From Andreesenia angusta (GTDB lineage Bacteria; Bacillota; Clostridia; Tissierellales; Gottschalkiaceae), in NCBI RefSeq assembly GCF_001855385.1, contig NZ_MKIE01000001.1:62001-126000 (forward strand): a DNA stretch of 64,000 bases. Direction: 5' to 3'. Of the stretch, positions 42,557 to 52,219 are shown piece by piece. Positions within the stretch are counted from its first letter, which is position 1. Each line of letters begins with the position of its first letter. Below the pieces are notes generated by a model. The model was not told the DNA's origin, did no database searches, and worked only from the letters and a program-made list of their open reading frames with translations. The position numbers and the translations under genes were made by a program.

Positions 42557-45466
42557 CTAGTTCTCATTCAAGAAACTTTTATTGTATATAAGCTCCGCGT
42601 CCTCTTTTTCTAGCGGCTTGCTAAACAGGTATCCCTGTATTCTATCGCACTTTCCTACCTTGAGCTTCTTGTACTGCTCCATATACTCTACGCCTTCTGC
42701 TATTACCTCCAAGTTCAAGCTGTGAGCCAAAGATATAAGACTGTCCATTACCCCTATGTTTTCGAGCTCCAAGAACCTGTCGCTCAGCGACTTGTCCAGC
42801 TTTATCTTGTTCACAGGCAAAAACGTCAGGTAGCTCAGAGAAGAGTACCCTGTGCCGAAGTCGTCAAGCGCTATTCGCACTCCCATAGATCTCACTTCCT
42901 CTAGGAACTTGAGCGGCTGATCTTTCTTTTCCAAGAATACACTCTCGGTTATCTCTATCTCCAGCTCGCTTGGCGCCACCCCATAGTGTTCCAGCCTGTC
43001 TTTTAAAAACTCCAAATACCCTTCGTCTTTGAGCTGCTTAGCCGAAAAGTTTATGGCTACAGTCTTTCCCTCTAAGCCTCTAGACTTCCATTCCTGAAGC
43101 TGCCTTATTGCCTCTTCTGTCACAAACCTTCCAAGCTCGTGTATGAGATCCGTCTCCTCTGCTATAGGTATAAACACCCCTGGAGATATGAACCTGTCCT
43201 TCAGCCTTATAAGCGCTTCGAACCCCGATATCTCCCCGCTTTCCACGTCTACCTGCGGCTGGTAAAGCAGCTTGAATCCGTCATTCTCCACCGAGTCCCT
43301 CAGCTGCTTTTCTATATCCACTTTCTCCTGAACTTGCGCCACCATGTCCTTGTCAAAGAAAGCGTAGTTGCTCTTGCCGTTGTTCTTCACGCTGTACATG
43401 GCCATGTCCGCATTCATTATCAGCTGTCCAGAGTCGTCTCCGTCTATAGGATAGAGCGTTATGCCCATGCTGCAAGATATGAACTCCGCTTCACCTGAAA
43501 CCGCTATTTCCCTCTTCAAAATATCTATGATCCCGTCTGCATACTCAGAGATCCTTCCTATGTCCGTCTCCTCGGATATCATCACCAAGAATTCGTCTCC
43601 TCCAAACCTGGATATAGTGGAGTTTTCTATGTTGAGTTCAGCAAGCTTTTCGGCTATCTTCCTCAGGATCTTGTCGCCGTAGATATGACCCATAGTGTCG
43701 TTTATCTCTTTGAAGTTGTCCAAGTCCAGCAGAATAAGTGCGCCTCTCTTTCCATATCCAAGCTCGTAGTCCAGCTCCTTCATAAGCGACCTTCTGTTTG
43801 GAAGTCCTGTCAAGAAGTCGTGGTATGCAAGGTACTCTATATACTCTTCCTGCTCTTTTAGCTTTGTCACGTCTATTACTATACCGCTTATGGACTTGAG
43901 CATCTCGTCTTTGTAGAGGCCCTTCCCTTGAAGCAGGAGCTTCTTTTTCTCAAGATCCTCGTAGTCAAGCTGGACGTATAGCTCTCCAATTCCTGTACTC
44001 TTGTAGAGCTCGTATTCCTGCATAAATTGTTTTCTGGCGCTTTCTCCAAATATGTCGTCTATAGTTTCCTCTAGGCTCTCTTTCTTTTCTACTCTCTTCC
44101 CAACTATATTCGAGAATTCCTTTGAAAAGTAGATAGTCTCGTCTTCCATGTCTATCTCCCATACAGCTGAGTTTGTCCCCTCTATGGCTATTTCGTACTT
44201 ACGCTTCAGCTCTTCGAGCTTCTCTGTATAGTCCTGTATCTCATCGTACTGGGCCCTCAGCTCTTCTTCTGATGCGCTCAGCTGCTGGTACGCCGAGGAG
44301 ATTATCTCCTTGGACTCGCTTATCTCTCTTTTGCTGTCTTCTAGCTCTGAGAAATAATCTGACGACTCTTCAAGTATGGCGTTTATCGAGTGGGTTATAC
44401 CTTGGAAAGTATCGCCTTCTGTAACTGGCAGTCTATAGCTCAGATCGCTCTCTAGGTCTATTCTGTGAATATTGTCGTGGAGGTTCTTTACCGGGACTAT
44501 TATGTTCTTGTTCTGTGTCCACAGGATGAGTCCGACCATCACAGCAGTCACCATCACAGAGTACTGAAGCATCCTCTCTATGGACCTGTATACCTCCTCC
44601 ATGGAGATTCCAAGCACTATATGCTCCTTGTATCCGTCGTCAAACTCTATAGGGTACACTATCTCCATAATTTTTTCGCCTGTGCTGGCCAGCGTTTTTT
44701 CATTTAAGACAGCACCTGAAACTGCACTCTTCTCCTGCTTCTCCAGCACAGCTTTTTCACCACTGTATCCAGTCCCTACAGCTTCTGCATCTGTATCCGC
44801 CAGCACTTTGAAGCTCTCGTCTAAAATATAAGCGTACTCTATGCTGTCCTCTCGCTCTAGGTCGGTCAGTATCCTCTGGTAGTCAAATTTATTTGTAAGC
44901 TCTCTTATGCTTTCAGCTCTTATGCCTATCTGCACGTAATTTCCGTCCTCGTCTTTCATCGCGCCATACTTGGTCAGTATTCCATATTCAGCGTCTGGCC
45001 TTATTTTTTCCACCATGAAACGCTCTTCGCTCTTGGAAAAAAGGTCGAGCGGATGGTTCTCCGGCACTGTCCAGTCCTTGTATCCGTCATGGGTGCTGTA
45101 GATAGTTTCACCGTTTCGCCTTATCCAGTGGATTTCATCTAAGCCCAGCTGTTCCTGAATCTCAAGCAGCTTTTCTTCGCTTAGATTCTCCCTCTCAGCT
45201 ATCACTATCTGAGAGGATATCTCTATCTTTTCATCTAGTGCGCTTTCCATGGCTCTTAAAGACGCGTTGTTCCCTTTCACCTGTCTAGAGACTTGATCTG
45301 CCAGCTTAATCCCACTGCTCTTGACTTGGTCTATGAGCATGCTCTTCGATATGTAGTAGCCTAGAATGCTCATCAGCATTATGGCCACGATGCTTATAAT
45401 AAGCGGTATGTATATTAGTTTGTATTTGTCTACTATCTTTTCTCTGCTGTATCTGCTCTTCCACAT
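42557..45466 (-). CDS. Membrane GGDEF-EAL protein with PAS domain
   Basis: Cyclic di-GMP turnover protein of 969 residues. TM helix about 15-38; extracellular sensor about 40-300; TM about 305-325; HAMP-like and coiled coil (about 330-425); PAS (about 430-550); GGDEF (about 555-715) with RFGGDEF intact; EAL (about 725-965) with FEALIRLKD, ENFSAKQL-like INFSAKQL, EITESVF and DDFGTGYSSLSYL all intact. Either or both activities may work. It follows the cheB terminator region and is directly upstream of the siroheme-type gene. Confidence 0.92.
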   Translation of the reverse strand: MWKSRYSREKIVDKYKLIYIPLIISIVAIMLMSILGYYISKSMLIDQVKSSGIKLADQVSRQVKGNNASLRAMESALDEKIEISSQIVIAERENLSEEKLLEIQEQLGLDEIHWIRRNGETIYSTHDGYKDWTVPENHPLDLFSKSEERFMVEKIRPDAEYGILTKYGAMKDEDGNYVQIGIRAESIRELTNKFDYQRILTDLEREDSIEYAYILDESFKVLADTDAEAVGTGYSGEKAVLEKQEKSAVSGAVLNEKTLASTGEKIMEIVYPIEFDDGYKEHIVLGISMEEVYRSIERMLQYSVMVTAVMVGLILWTQNKNIIVPVKNLHDNIHRIDLESDLSYRLPVTEGDTFQGITHSINAILEESSDYFSELEDSKREISESKEIISSAYQQLSASEEELRAQYDEIQDYTEKLEELKRKYEIAIEGTNSAVWEIDMEDETIYFSKEFSNIVGKRVEKKESLEETIDDIFGESARKQFMQEYELYKSTGIGELYVQLDYEDLEKKKLLLQGKGLYKDEMLKSISGIVIDVTKLKEQEEYIEYLAYHDFLTGLPNRRSLMKELDYELGYGKRGALILLDLDNFKEINDTMGHIYGDKILRKIAEKLAELNIENSTISRFGGDEFLVMISEETDIGRISEYADGIIDILKREIAVSGEAEFISCSMGITLYPIDGDDSGQLIMNADMAMYSVKNNGKSNYAFFDKDMVAQVQEKVDIEKQLRDSVENDGFKLLYQPQVDVESGEISGFEALIRLKDRFISPGVFIPIAEETDLIHELGRFVTEEAIRQLQEWKSRGLEGKTVAINFSAKQLKDEGYLEFLKDRLEHYGVAPSELEIEITESVFLEKKDQPLKFLEEVRSMGVRIALDDFGTGYSSLSYLTFLPVNKIKLDKSLSDRFLELENIGVMDSLISLAHSLNLEVIAEGVEYMEQYKKLKVGKCDRIQGYLFSKPLEKEDAELIYNKSFLNEN

Positions 45467-45509
45467 CTCAATGCTCCTTAGTTTAGAATATCTAAGTATA
45501 GTATATACT

Positions 45510-45537
45510 TTAAAGGCATGGCTACGCCATACCTTTT
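45510..45537 (-). terminator. Terminator after cheB
   Basis: On the minus strand AAGGTATGGC and GCCATGCCTT form a ten-base-pair stem with loop GTA, followed by TTAAA. It lies just past the cheB stop. Confidence 0.65.
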
Positions 45538-45540
45538 TAG

Positions 45541-46575
45541 CTATAAATACTCTACTATGGCCTTTCCCATTTTGTCTATAGGGACCTGTTTTTCCACAGC
45601 CCCTATATTGTACGATACCATGGGCATTCCATAGACTACGCTTGTATCCCTGTCCTGACCTATGGTATACGCGCCTCTCTGTTTCATGCTCAGAAGTCCC
45701 TTGGCCCCATCTCTGCCCATGCCTGTGAGTATTACACCTAGCGCCTTTTTCCCTACATGCTCTGCAACCGATTCAAACAGCACGTCTACCGAAGGGCAGT
45801 GACCGCTTACTTTCTCCCCCTCGTAGCATCTTACAGTTAATTTCCCATTCTCTGGCCTGACTTGCATATGGAAGTCTCCAGGCGCTATTATGATTCTTCC
45901 AGGCTTCACCTCATCCCCGCTCTTGGCCTCTATGACCTCGAACCCTGTCTGGCTGTTCAGCCTGTCTGCATACATCTTTGTGAACGACGATGGCATATGC
46001 TGTACCACGACCATCCCCGGGATATTGGTGGGCAGCTGTTTTATCAACTTAAAAAACGCCTCTGTTCCCCCTGTAGAAGCGCCCACGGCTATGACCTTTA
46101 TTCGTTTGTTCAAGTCGCGCTTTGGTTCCGCTTCGACGTCTCTCGACTTAGAGTCTTCATTCTTTAATTTTACCAGCTTAGCTGTAGAAGCAGTCTTCAC
46201 CTTGTACTCGAGCTCCTTCAGGAACCCCTCCAAGTCCTTTTTCGTCTTTACATCCGGCTTGGACACAAAGTCCACGGCTCCGGCCTCAAGAGATTCCATA
46301 AGCTTCTCCTTCATTCCACTTATGACCACTGTCGGTATGGGATGCTGGCTCATAAGCTTTCTTAAGAACTCTATGCCGTTCATCTTGGGCATATTTATGT
46401 CTAGAGTTATGACGTCGGGGTTGAGCTCTTCTATTCTGTCTCTTGCCTCGAAAGGGTCTGACGCCTGCCCAACCACCACTATGTTTTCATCTCTCGATAT
46501 TCCCCTTGATATGATCTCTCTAGAAAGTCTGGAGTCGTCTACGACCAAGACCTTCACCTTCCTATTCCTATTCAT
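45541..46575 (-). CDS. cheB: Chemotaxis response regulator protein-glutamate methylesterase
   Basis: Removes methyl groups from chemoreceptors. 344 residues: receiver domain (about 8-125; VVDDSRL, phospho-acceptor Asp in VITLDINMPKMNG, Lys in VSKPDVK) and methylesterase domain (about 160-340) with catalytic Ser in GASTGGTEAF, His in VVVQHMPSSF and Asp in GMGRDGAKG. Last gene of the cheA-cheW-mcp-cheR-cheB run. Confidence 0.96.
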   Translation of the reverse strand: MNRNRKVKVLVVDDSRLSREIISRGISRDENIVVVGQASDPFEARDRIEELNPDVITLDINMPKMNGIEFLRKLMSQHPIPTVVISGMKEKLMESLEAGAVDFVSKPDVKTKKDLEGFLKELEYKVKTASTAKLVKLKNEDSKSRDVEAEPKRDLNKRIKVIAVGASTGGTEAFFKLIKQLPTNIPGMVVVQHMPSSFTKMYADRLNSQTGFEVIEAKSGDEVKPGRIIIAPGDFHMQVRPENGKLTVRCYEGEKVSGHCPSVDVLFESVAEHVGKKALGVILTGMGRDGAKGLLSMKQRGAYTIGQDRDTSVVYGMPMVSYNIGAVEKQVPIDKMGKAIVEYL

Positions 46576-46579
46576 AAAC

Positions 46580-47395
46580 CTATTCCTTTCTGTATATTGC
46601 CGGCTCTACAATTTTAAACCTGCTCTCAATTCCGCTTAAGGACTCTGTCCGACCTATAAAGAGATACCCGCCCGGTTCCAAGCTGTCGTAGAACTTTCTT
46701 ACCAGCTCCGTCCTTGTGATGTCGTCAAAGTATATCATCACATTCTTGCAGAATATGACATGAAACTTTTTCTTGAACGGAAACTTGCTCTCCATCAGAT
46801 TGAACCGCCTTATCACAAGCTCTTTTCTGATCTTGTCCGACATGGTGTATTCGCGCAGTCCAGTCTTCTTCATATATGTATCTTTCCATCGCTTTGGAAA
46901 ATCTTCTACCTCCTTTTCCGAGTAGGCCCCAGCTGCCGCCTGTCTCAGGACTTTGGTAGATATGTCAGTGGCAAGTATGTCTGTCTTCCACCTGTACTTC
47001 CTGCCGCTGAAATACTGATCTACTATCATGGCCAGTGTATACGGCTCCTGTCCGCTGGAGCATCCAGCGCTCCAAACCCTAAGCTCGAAGTCCTTTGCAG
47101 TCTTCTCTATCCAAGGCAACGCCACTTTCCCAAAGAACTCGAAGTGGTCTGGCTCTCTCATAAAGAAGGTATGGTTAGTGGTTATCCTGTTGACCAGGTC
47201 CACTATACCATCCTCATCTGTTTCAGATTCTAGATATCTGTAGTAGTCTGTGAAGTTGTCGAATCCAAGCTCTGCTATCCTGTTTCCAAGCCTGCCTGTT
47301 ACCAGGCTCTTCTTCTCGTCGCCTAGGCTGATTCCAAAGCTCTTTTTTATATATCTCCTGAGCAAGTCGAATTCCAAGTCGCTTATTTCAGCCAA
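46580..47395 (-). CDS. cheR: Chemotaxis protein methyltransferase
   Basis: Methylates receptor glutamates with S-adenosylmethionine. 271 residues: N-terminal helical domain (about 1-75, with IKKSFGISLGDEKKSLVTGRLGNRI) and SAM-binding domain (about 80-270) with RVWSAGCSSGQEPYTLAM and IFCKNVMIYFD. TTG 47395 is the start, with GGGAGGCGA upstream. It lies between mcp and cheB. Confidence 0.96.
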   Translation of the reverse strand: MAEISDLEFDLLRRYIKKSFGISLGDEKKSLVTGRLGNRIAELGFDNFTDYYRYLESETDEDGIVDLVNRITTNHTFFMREPDHFEFFGKVALPWIEKTAKDFELRVWSAGCSSGQEPYTLAMIVDQYFSGRKYRWKTDILATDISTKVLRQAAAGAYSEKEVEDFPKRWKDTYMKKTGLREYTMSDKIRKELVIRRFNLMESKFPFKKKFHVIFCKNVMIYFDDITRTELVRKFYDSLEPGGYLFIGRTESLSGIESRFKIVEPAIYRKE

Positions 47396-47425
47396 TTCAA
47401 TCGCCTCCCTTAACTACTTAGCTAC

Positions 47426-49105
47426 CTAGTACCTTCCAAACTCTCTTTCACTCAGATTTATCCTTATGCTTCCCTTTCCTGAACTCTCCTCTTCCTCGTC
47501 CATCATGTTGAGTATTTCCGAGCCTATGCTGTCGAAGCTGCCTTTCGAGGACTTGAACTTTCTGAGCTTGAAAGTGCTTACCGCCTCTTTAAGCATATTT
47601 GCCTGTCCTGATAGCTCCTGGCTTGCAGCCGCCACTTGTTCTGAAGTTGCGGAGTTGTTCTGGATCACATCTGAAACCTGTAGCACAGCCTGGTTCACCT
47701 GCTCTATGCCTATCGACTGCTCGTTTGAGGCTTCTGCTATCTCCGCTACATACTTGGCCACTTTTTCCACTTCCTCTATTATGTCTGAAAGCGCTTTGGC
47801 CGTATCCCTTGCGATTGCAGTCCCATTCTCTGTCTTGTTTATAGACCCTTCTATCATCTCTGTAGTCTCTTTTGCGGCGTTTGCACTTCTAGCGGCAAGG
47901 TTTCTGACCTCTTCTGCCACAACGGCAAAGCCTTTTCCGTGCTGTCCCGCTCTGGCAGCCTCTACAGCGGCATTGAGGGCAAGTATATTCGTCTGGAACG
48001 CTATTTCATCTATTACCTTTATTATCTTGGAGATCTTCTCTGAAGACTCGTTTATCTCTTCCATAGACTTAAGCATCTCCTGCATCTTTGCATTTCCCTC
48101 TTCTGCATCTCTCTGGGCCTTGTAAGCTATCTCGCTTGCCTCGTTGGCATTTCCAGCATTCTGAGTCGTCTGGGCTGAAAGCTGCTGTATTGAGGCTGTT
48201 ATCTGCTCTACAGAACTGGCCTGCTCTGTAGCTCCCTGTGAAAGCTCCTGGCTTGACTGCGCCACTTGAGTCGATCCGACAGAGACCTGCTCTGAAGATG
48301 AGTTTATATCTGTCATAACTGCGTTTACGCTTCTAGCCATTTCATCAAAGGCCTTGGCAAGCTGGCCTATTTCATCTTTACTGTCCACGTCTATCTCTAC
48401 GCTCAAGTCTCCTTTTGCGATCTCCCTTGAAGCTACAAGAAGCTTGTTTACAGGTCTCCTTATCGTCCTGGCTATGAAAACTCCAAGCCCTATAGCTATT
48501 GCTACCCCTGCAACCAGTATCGAGATCGCCTGCACTGTGGCCGTCTTAGCTGTAGCTGTGTTGCTTGCAGATAAATCCTTGGCAGCCGAAATCTTGGTCT
48601 CTTTCATGCTCACCACGGCGCTGTCTATGCTCGCTCCGATTGAAGCGCCTTCCCCGTTCAGTAGGCTTATGGCCGCTGGCTTGTTCCCAGCCTTTACATA
48701 GCCTATTATCTGATTTGTTATCTGGTCGTATCTGGCTTTTTCGGTCTTTATCCTCTCTGTGAGCTCCTTTCCCTCTTCAGTGAAGAGAGTCTTGGAGTAG
48801 CTGTCTAGAGTCTTGGTGAACTCCTCGTTCGCCTCTGCAATCTTTCCTTCGTACTCAGATATCTTGGCCGTATCCTCTGTCAGAATTATGTCTCTTAGCT
48901 TTATCCTGTTCTGCTGGTAAGTGTCTGTTATGGTCACAAGCTCCCCAGTAGGCGCTGTCATGGTCTCATATAGCTTGGTGTCCAGAGCGTCTATCTTCCA
49001 AATATTCACTATCCCAACTGCACCTATTATTCCTGAGACAACTGCCATTATCAAAAAACCAACTATAATCTTGGTTCCAACTTTAAAGTCTTTATACCCT
49101 TTCAT
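47426..49105 (-). CDS. Methyl-accepting chemotaxis protein (four-helix-bundle sensor)
   Basis: 559 residues: TM1 about 11-31; extracellular 4HB_MCP-type domain about 35-185; TM2 about 190-212; HAMP about 213-270; signalling domain about 275-530 with the hairpin tip [27 protein letters not shown]. Many Gln/Glu pairs flank the tip as methylation sites. It sits inside the che operon. Ligand unknown. Confidence 0.95.
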   Translation of the reverse strand: MKGYKDFKVGTKIIVGFLIMAVVSGIIGAVGIVNIWKIDALDTKLYETMTAPTGELVTITDTYQQNRIKLRDIILTEDTAKISEYEGKIAEANEEFTKTLDSYSKTLFTEEGKELTERIKTEKARYDQITNQIIGYVKAGNKPAAISLLNGEGASIGASIDSAVVSMKETKISAAKDLSASNTATAKTATVQAISILVAGVAIAIGLGVFIARTIRRPVNKLLVASREIAKGDLSVEIDVDSKDEIGQLAKAFDEMARSVNAVMTDINSSSEQVSVGSTQVAQSSQELSQGATEQASSVEQITASIQQLSAQTTQNAGNANEASEIAYKAQRDAEEGNAKMQEMLKSMEEINESSEKISKIIKVIDEIAFQTNILALNAAVEAARAGQHGKGFAVVAEEVRNLAARSANAAKETTEMIEGSINKTENGTAIARDTAKALSDIIEEVEKVAKYVAEIAEASNEQSIGIEQVNQAVLQVSDVIQNNSATSEQVAAASQELSGQANMLKEAVSTFKLRKFKSSKGSFDSIGSEILNMMDEEEESSGKGSIRINLSEREFGRY

Positions 49106-49123
49106 GTTTTCCGCTCTCCCTTC

Positions 49124-49609
49124 CTAGTCCAAATCCTCAATCAATTCAATCTCTGCCTCTCCAAGCAGCTGTTCACAGTCTATTATCAGCTTGACCCCAT
49201 CCCCTGACTTTCCTATCATCTTTATGTAGCCATTCTGTATTCCCGTCTTGTAGTCTGGAGGCGGCACAAGGTTTTCCTCCGGGATATTTAAGACTTCCAG
49301 GACTTTGTCCACTATAAGCCCTATGGCTATGTCTTTTATATCCACTACGATTATGCACGTTCTGTCGTTGTAATCCAGCACTTCTTTTTTAAACCTGGCC
49401 CTTATGTCTATAACAGGTATTATCTGCCCTCTGAGGTTTATTATCCCCCTTATAAAGCTGGGTATCTCCGGTATTTCCGATATAGGCTGGATCCCTATGA
49501 TTTCCCTCACATACTCTATCTCTATCCCGAACTCTTCTTCATCTAGACCGAAAGTGAGGTACTTGTCTTTCTGAGTGTCTTCCTCCAGCTCATCTAGTAT
49601 TTCGCTCAT
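49124..49609 (-). CDS. cheW: Chemotaxis coupling protein CheW
   Basis: Links receptors to CheA. 161 residues; CheW domain YLTFGLDEEEFGIEIEYVREI, IRGIINLRGQIIPVIDIRARF and RTCIIVVDI are typical. ATG 49609 has GGGGGGAGTAG upstream; longer frames run into cheA. The first 15 residues are an acidic tail. Confidence 0.96.
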   Translation of the reverse strand: MSEILDELEEDTQKDKYLTFGLDEEEFGIEIEYVREIIGIQPISEIPEIPSFIRGIINLRGQIIPVIDIRARFKKEVLDYNDRTCIIVVDIKDIAIGLIVDKVLEVLNIPEENLVPPPDYKTGIQNGYIKMIGKSGDGVKLIIDCEQLLGEAEIELIEDLD

Positions 49610-49620
49610 TCTACTCCCCC

Positions 49621-51585
49621 CTATACGTTCATGCTTATCAAATCCTCCACGTTGATTATCAGACTTATTTTCCCATCGCCTAGTATATTGCACCCCCCTA
49701 TGCCGTACTCTTTTAGCCTGTATTTATTCAAATAGTTTGGAAGCGGCTTTATCACAACCTGCTGTTCCCCAATCAGCTCGTCCACGAAAAGACATGCCGT
49801 CTTTTCCCCACCTTCTACCACAACTATTATCCCCTCTGTTAGATTTTCAGTTGTAGGGTTTAAACTGAAATGCTCATGTAGCCTTATGACAGGATGGCAG
49901 CTCCCCCTTATCATTATCATTTCGTTTCCGTCAGTGTCCTTTACTACGTCTTTCTTGACTGGCCTGAAAGACTCTTTTATAGCGCTTATCGGGATAGTGT
50001 ACATAGAGTTCCCTGTGCAAACCTGCATCCCGTCTATTATCGCAAGCGTCAGCGGTATCTTTATGGTGAGACTTGTGCCTTTTCCCTTGGCGCTGTCTAT
50101 GCCTATGCTCCCGCCTATCTTCTCTATGTTTTTCCTGACCACGTCCATCCCAACTCCACGCCCTGAAAACTCCGTGACAGCTTCTTTCGTAGAAAATCCA
50201 GGCAGCAATATGAGGGAATAAGCCTCCTTGTCGCCTATTTCTGAGTTCGACTTCGATATCAAATTCTTCTCTCTGGCCTTCTCTATGAGTACGTCTCGGT
50301 CCAGCCCTTTTCCATCGTCGGATATCTTTATTATTATGTCCCCTCCGGTGTTCATGGCCTCTAGGTATATGCGTCCCTTTTTTGACTTTCCAAGGTACTC
50401 CCTCTCGTCAGCGCTCTCTATCCCGTGGTCCATGGCATTCCTTATGAGGTGCATCAGAGGATCCCCAAGGTTGTCTATCACATTTTTGTCCACCTCGGTT
50501 TCATCTCCCACTATGACAAGTTCGACCTCTTTTCCTATTTTCTTAGACATGTCTCTGACTATCCTGTGCATCTTCTGGAATGTAGGGCCTATGGGAATCA
50601 TTCTAAGCCCCATTGCCACGTCTTGAAGTTCGTCTGTAAGCTTCTTGAGCTGTCTTGCGGCCTTTTGAAAGTTTTCAAGCTCCTGACCTAAAAGATCTGG
50701 GTTCTTTATGACCATGGTCTCTGTTATGACTATCTCGCCTACAAGGTCTAGCAGCTTGTCGAGCTTGTCTGTGTTGACATTTATTATACTCTGAGATCGT
50801 TTTCCTTCTTTAGGCTTTTCCTCAGGCCTGTCTTTCTTTATATTGTGCCTTGGAGTCAGCTCCTCTTCCTTGCTCTCTACCTCATCTTTGTCGGTACACT
50901 CTAGCTCGAGTTTTTCTACAAAGAGAGAGCCCTCTATTATCTCTTTGACTCTTTCGTACTTCAAGCTTGTGGTGAAGTGGAGCATGAATCCATTCTCAGC
51001 TATCTCTTTGCTCGCCTCTTCCCCGTTGTCTAGAAGCTCGTCCGGTTCATGGTACATCTGCTTGCATTGAGACTTTATATTTCCCAGTATTGTGAAGGCC
51101 CTTATATTCTCCATGCCGCATCCTGCTTCAAAGACCACTTTGGCGGTGTACCCGTGGTACTCTTCTTCCTGCTTCTCCTCGCGCTCTTCACCTTTCACTT
51201 CTTGTATATACCTATTTATCTCATCCAGTATTTTACTTCCGTCTCCGTCCGGCTCCTGGTCTTGCTCTATCTTCTCTACTTCGGCACGCACAAAGTCAAG
51301 CGCCAGCAGAACCAGATCGCACACCTTTCTGAAGTCCACCCTTTCCCTTCCGCCTTCTCTTATGTAAAAAAACAAGTCCTCTATCCTGTGTGAAACGCTT
51401 GATATCTCGTTGAAAGTCATCATAGCTGATGATCCTTTTATGGTGTGCATTATTCTGAATACTTCGTTTACGCTTTCGACAGACATGTCTCCGTCCTCTT
51501 CACTTTCCAGAAGTATAGCCTCTAGCTGTTCTAACAGCTGGCTTGTTTCGAATATGTACATATCCAGTATCGGGTCTTGCGACAT
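49621..51585 (-). CDS. cheA: Chemotaxis histidine kinase CheA
   Basis: 654 residues: P1 HPt domain (about 1-115) with phospho-His in MHTIKGSSAMM; a divergent P2-like segment (about 145-225); a charged linker; P3 dimerisation (about 255-310, DKLDKLLDLVGEIVI); P4 ATPase (about 315-500) with N box LIRNAMDHGIE, G1 ISDDGKGLD and G2 FSGRGVGMDVV; P5 CheW-like domain (about 505-650). First gene of the operon; cheY, cheC and cheD are not in the cluster. GGGGGTGAAG precedes ATG 51585. Confidence 0.97.
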   Translation of the reverse strand: MSQDPILDMYIFETSQLLEQLEAILLESEEDGDMSVESVNEVFRIMHTIKGSSAMMTFNEISSVSHRIEDLFFYIREGGRERVDFRKVCDLVLLALDFVRAEVEKIEQDQEPDGDGSKILDEINRYIQEVKGEEREEKQEEEYHGYTAKVVFEAGCGMENIRAFTILGNIKSQCKQMYHEPDELLDNGEEASKEIAENGFMLHFTTSLKYERVKEIIEGSLFVEKLELECTDKDEVESKEEELTPRHNIKKDRPEEKPKEGKRSQSIINVNTDKLDKLLDLVGEIVITETMVIKNPDLLGQELENFQKAARQLKKLTDELQDVAMGLRMIPIGPTFQKMHRIVRDMSKKIGKEVELVIVGDETEVDKNVIDNLGDPLMHLIRNAMDHGIESADEREYLGKSKKGRIYLEAMNTGGDIIIKISDDGKGLDRDVLIEKAREKNLISKSNSEIGDKEAYSLILLPGFSTKEAVTEFSGRGVGMDVVRKNIEKIGGSIGIDSAKGKGTSLTIKIPLTLAIIDGMQVCTGNSMYTIPISAIKESFRPVKKDVVKDTDGNEMIMIRGSCHPVIRLHEHFSLNPTTENLTEGIIVVVEGGEKTACLFVDELIGEQQVVIKPLPNYLNKYRLKEYGIGGCNILGDGKISLIINVEDLISMNV

Positions 51586-51669
51586 AACTTCACCCCCAGT
51601 GTTTTTTAAATCTCCTCAAACAGTTTGACTTAGTCTATATTATTCCCCTAATTTATGTCTTCAATCAAA

Positions 51670-51706
51670 TTTTAAAAAAGCCAAAAGCTGGCGCTTTTGG
51701 CTTTTA
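51670..51706 (-). terminator. Terminator of the hemerythrin gene
   Basis: AAAAGCCAAAAGC and GCTTTTGGCTTTT form a 13-base-pair stem with loop GCCA, ending in TTTT and then TTAAAA. It lies between the hemerythrin stop and cheA. Confidence 0.85.
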
Positions 51707-51734
51707 GTGCAGAAAGTGTGGATAAATCTATCTT

Positions 51735-52127
51735 TTAAGAATTCACTATCTTCTTGTCTTCTTTTAAAATATGCTCTAACACCCACTTGAATATAAATGA
51801 AAGTATCTCCTCTATCTCTTTATTTGTAAGCTCATCTATGCTGTTCAAGTCGTACGAGTCCAACTTGTCTACGAAGTCTTTGTGGGCCACTTTCTGAGCA
51901 AAGTAATTGCTGTACCCTATGTCCAGCATGTAGTCCTCTTCTGTCTTGAAATGGTACTTTGTGTAATCTCTCAGGTCTTCCAGCACCTCTGCCACTTTAT
52001 CGTACTTGTCTATGCAGAGCTTGTCTTTCAGTATGCTGTAGGCCCTGTTCCCAATTTCAAAGAGATGCTTATGCTGCTCGTCTATCAAATCAACACCTAT
52101 ACCGTACTCCTCTTTCCAAACTAACAT
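51735..52127 (-). CDS. Bacteriohemerythrin
   Basis: Non-heme di-iron O2-binding protein. 130 residues. Iron ligands are visible in DEQHKHLFEIGN (H and E), YHFKTEEDYM (HxxxE), AHKDF (H) and EHILKEDKK (H and D). In anaerobes these proteins sense or scavenge O2, and are often linked to chemotaxis. Neighbouring che genes fit that, but it is a separate transcription unit. Confidence 0.93.
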   Translation of the reverse strand: MLVWKEEYGIGVDLIDEQHKHLFEIGNRAYSILKDKLCIDKYDKVAEVLEDLRDYTKYHFKTEEDYMLDIGYSNYFAQKVAHKDFVDKLDSYDLNSIDELTNKEIEEILSFIFKWVLEHILKEDKKIVNS

Positions 52128-52219
52128 GTTATTCCTCCTGTTCTCGACTCATTGTTTTTTGTATTTCATTATATTACAGGAATCACGAGATAGCCATATT
52201 TTTTTCTGGTGATCCGGAA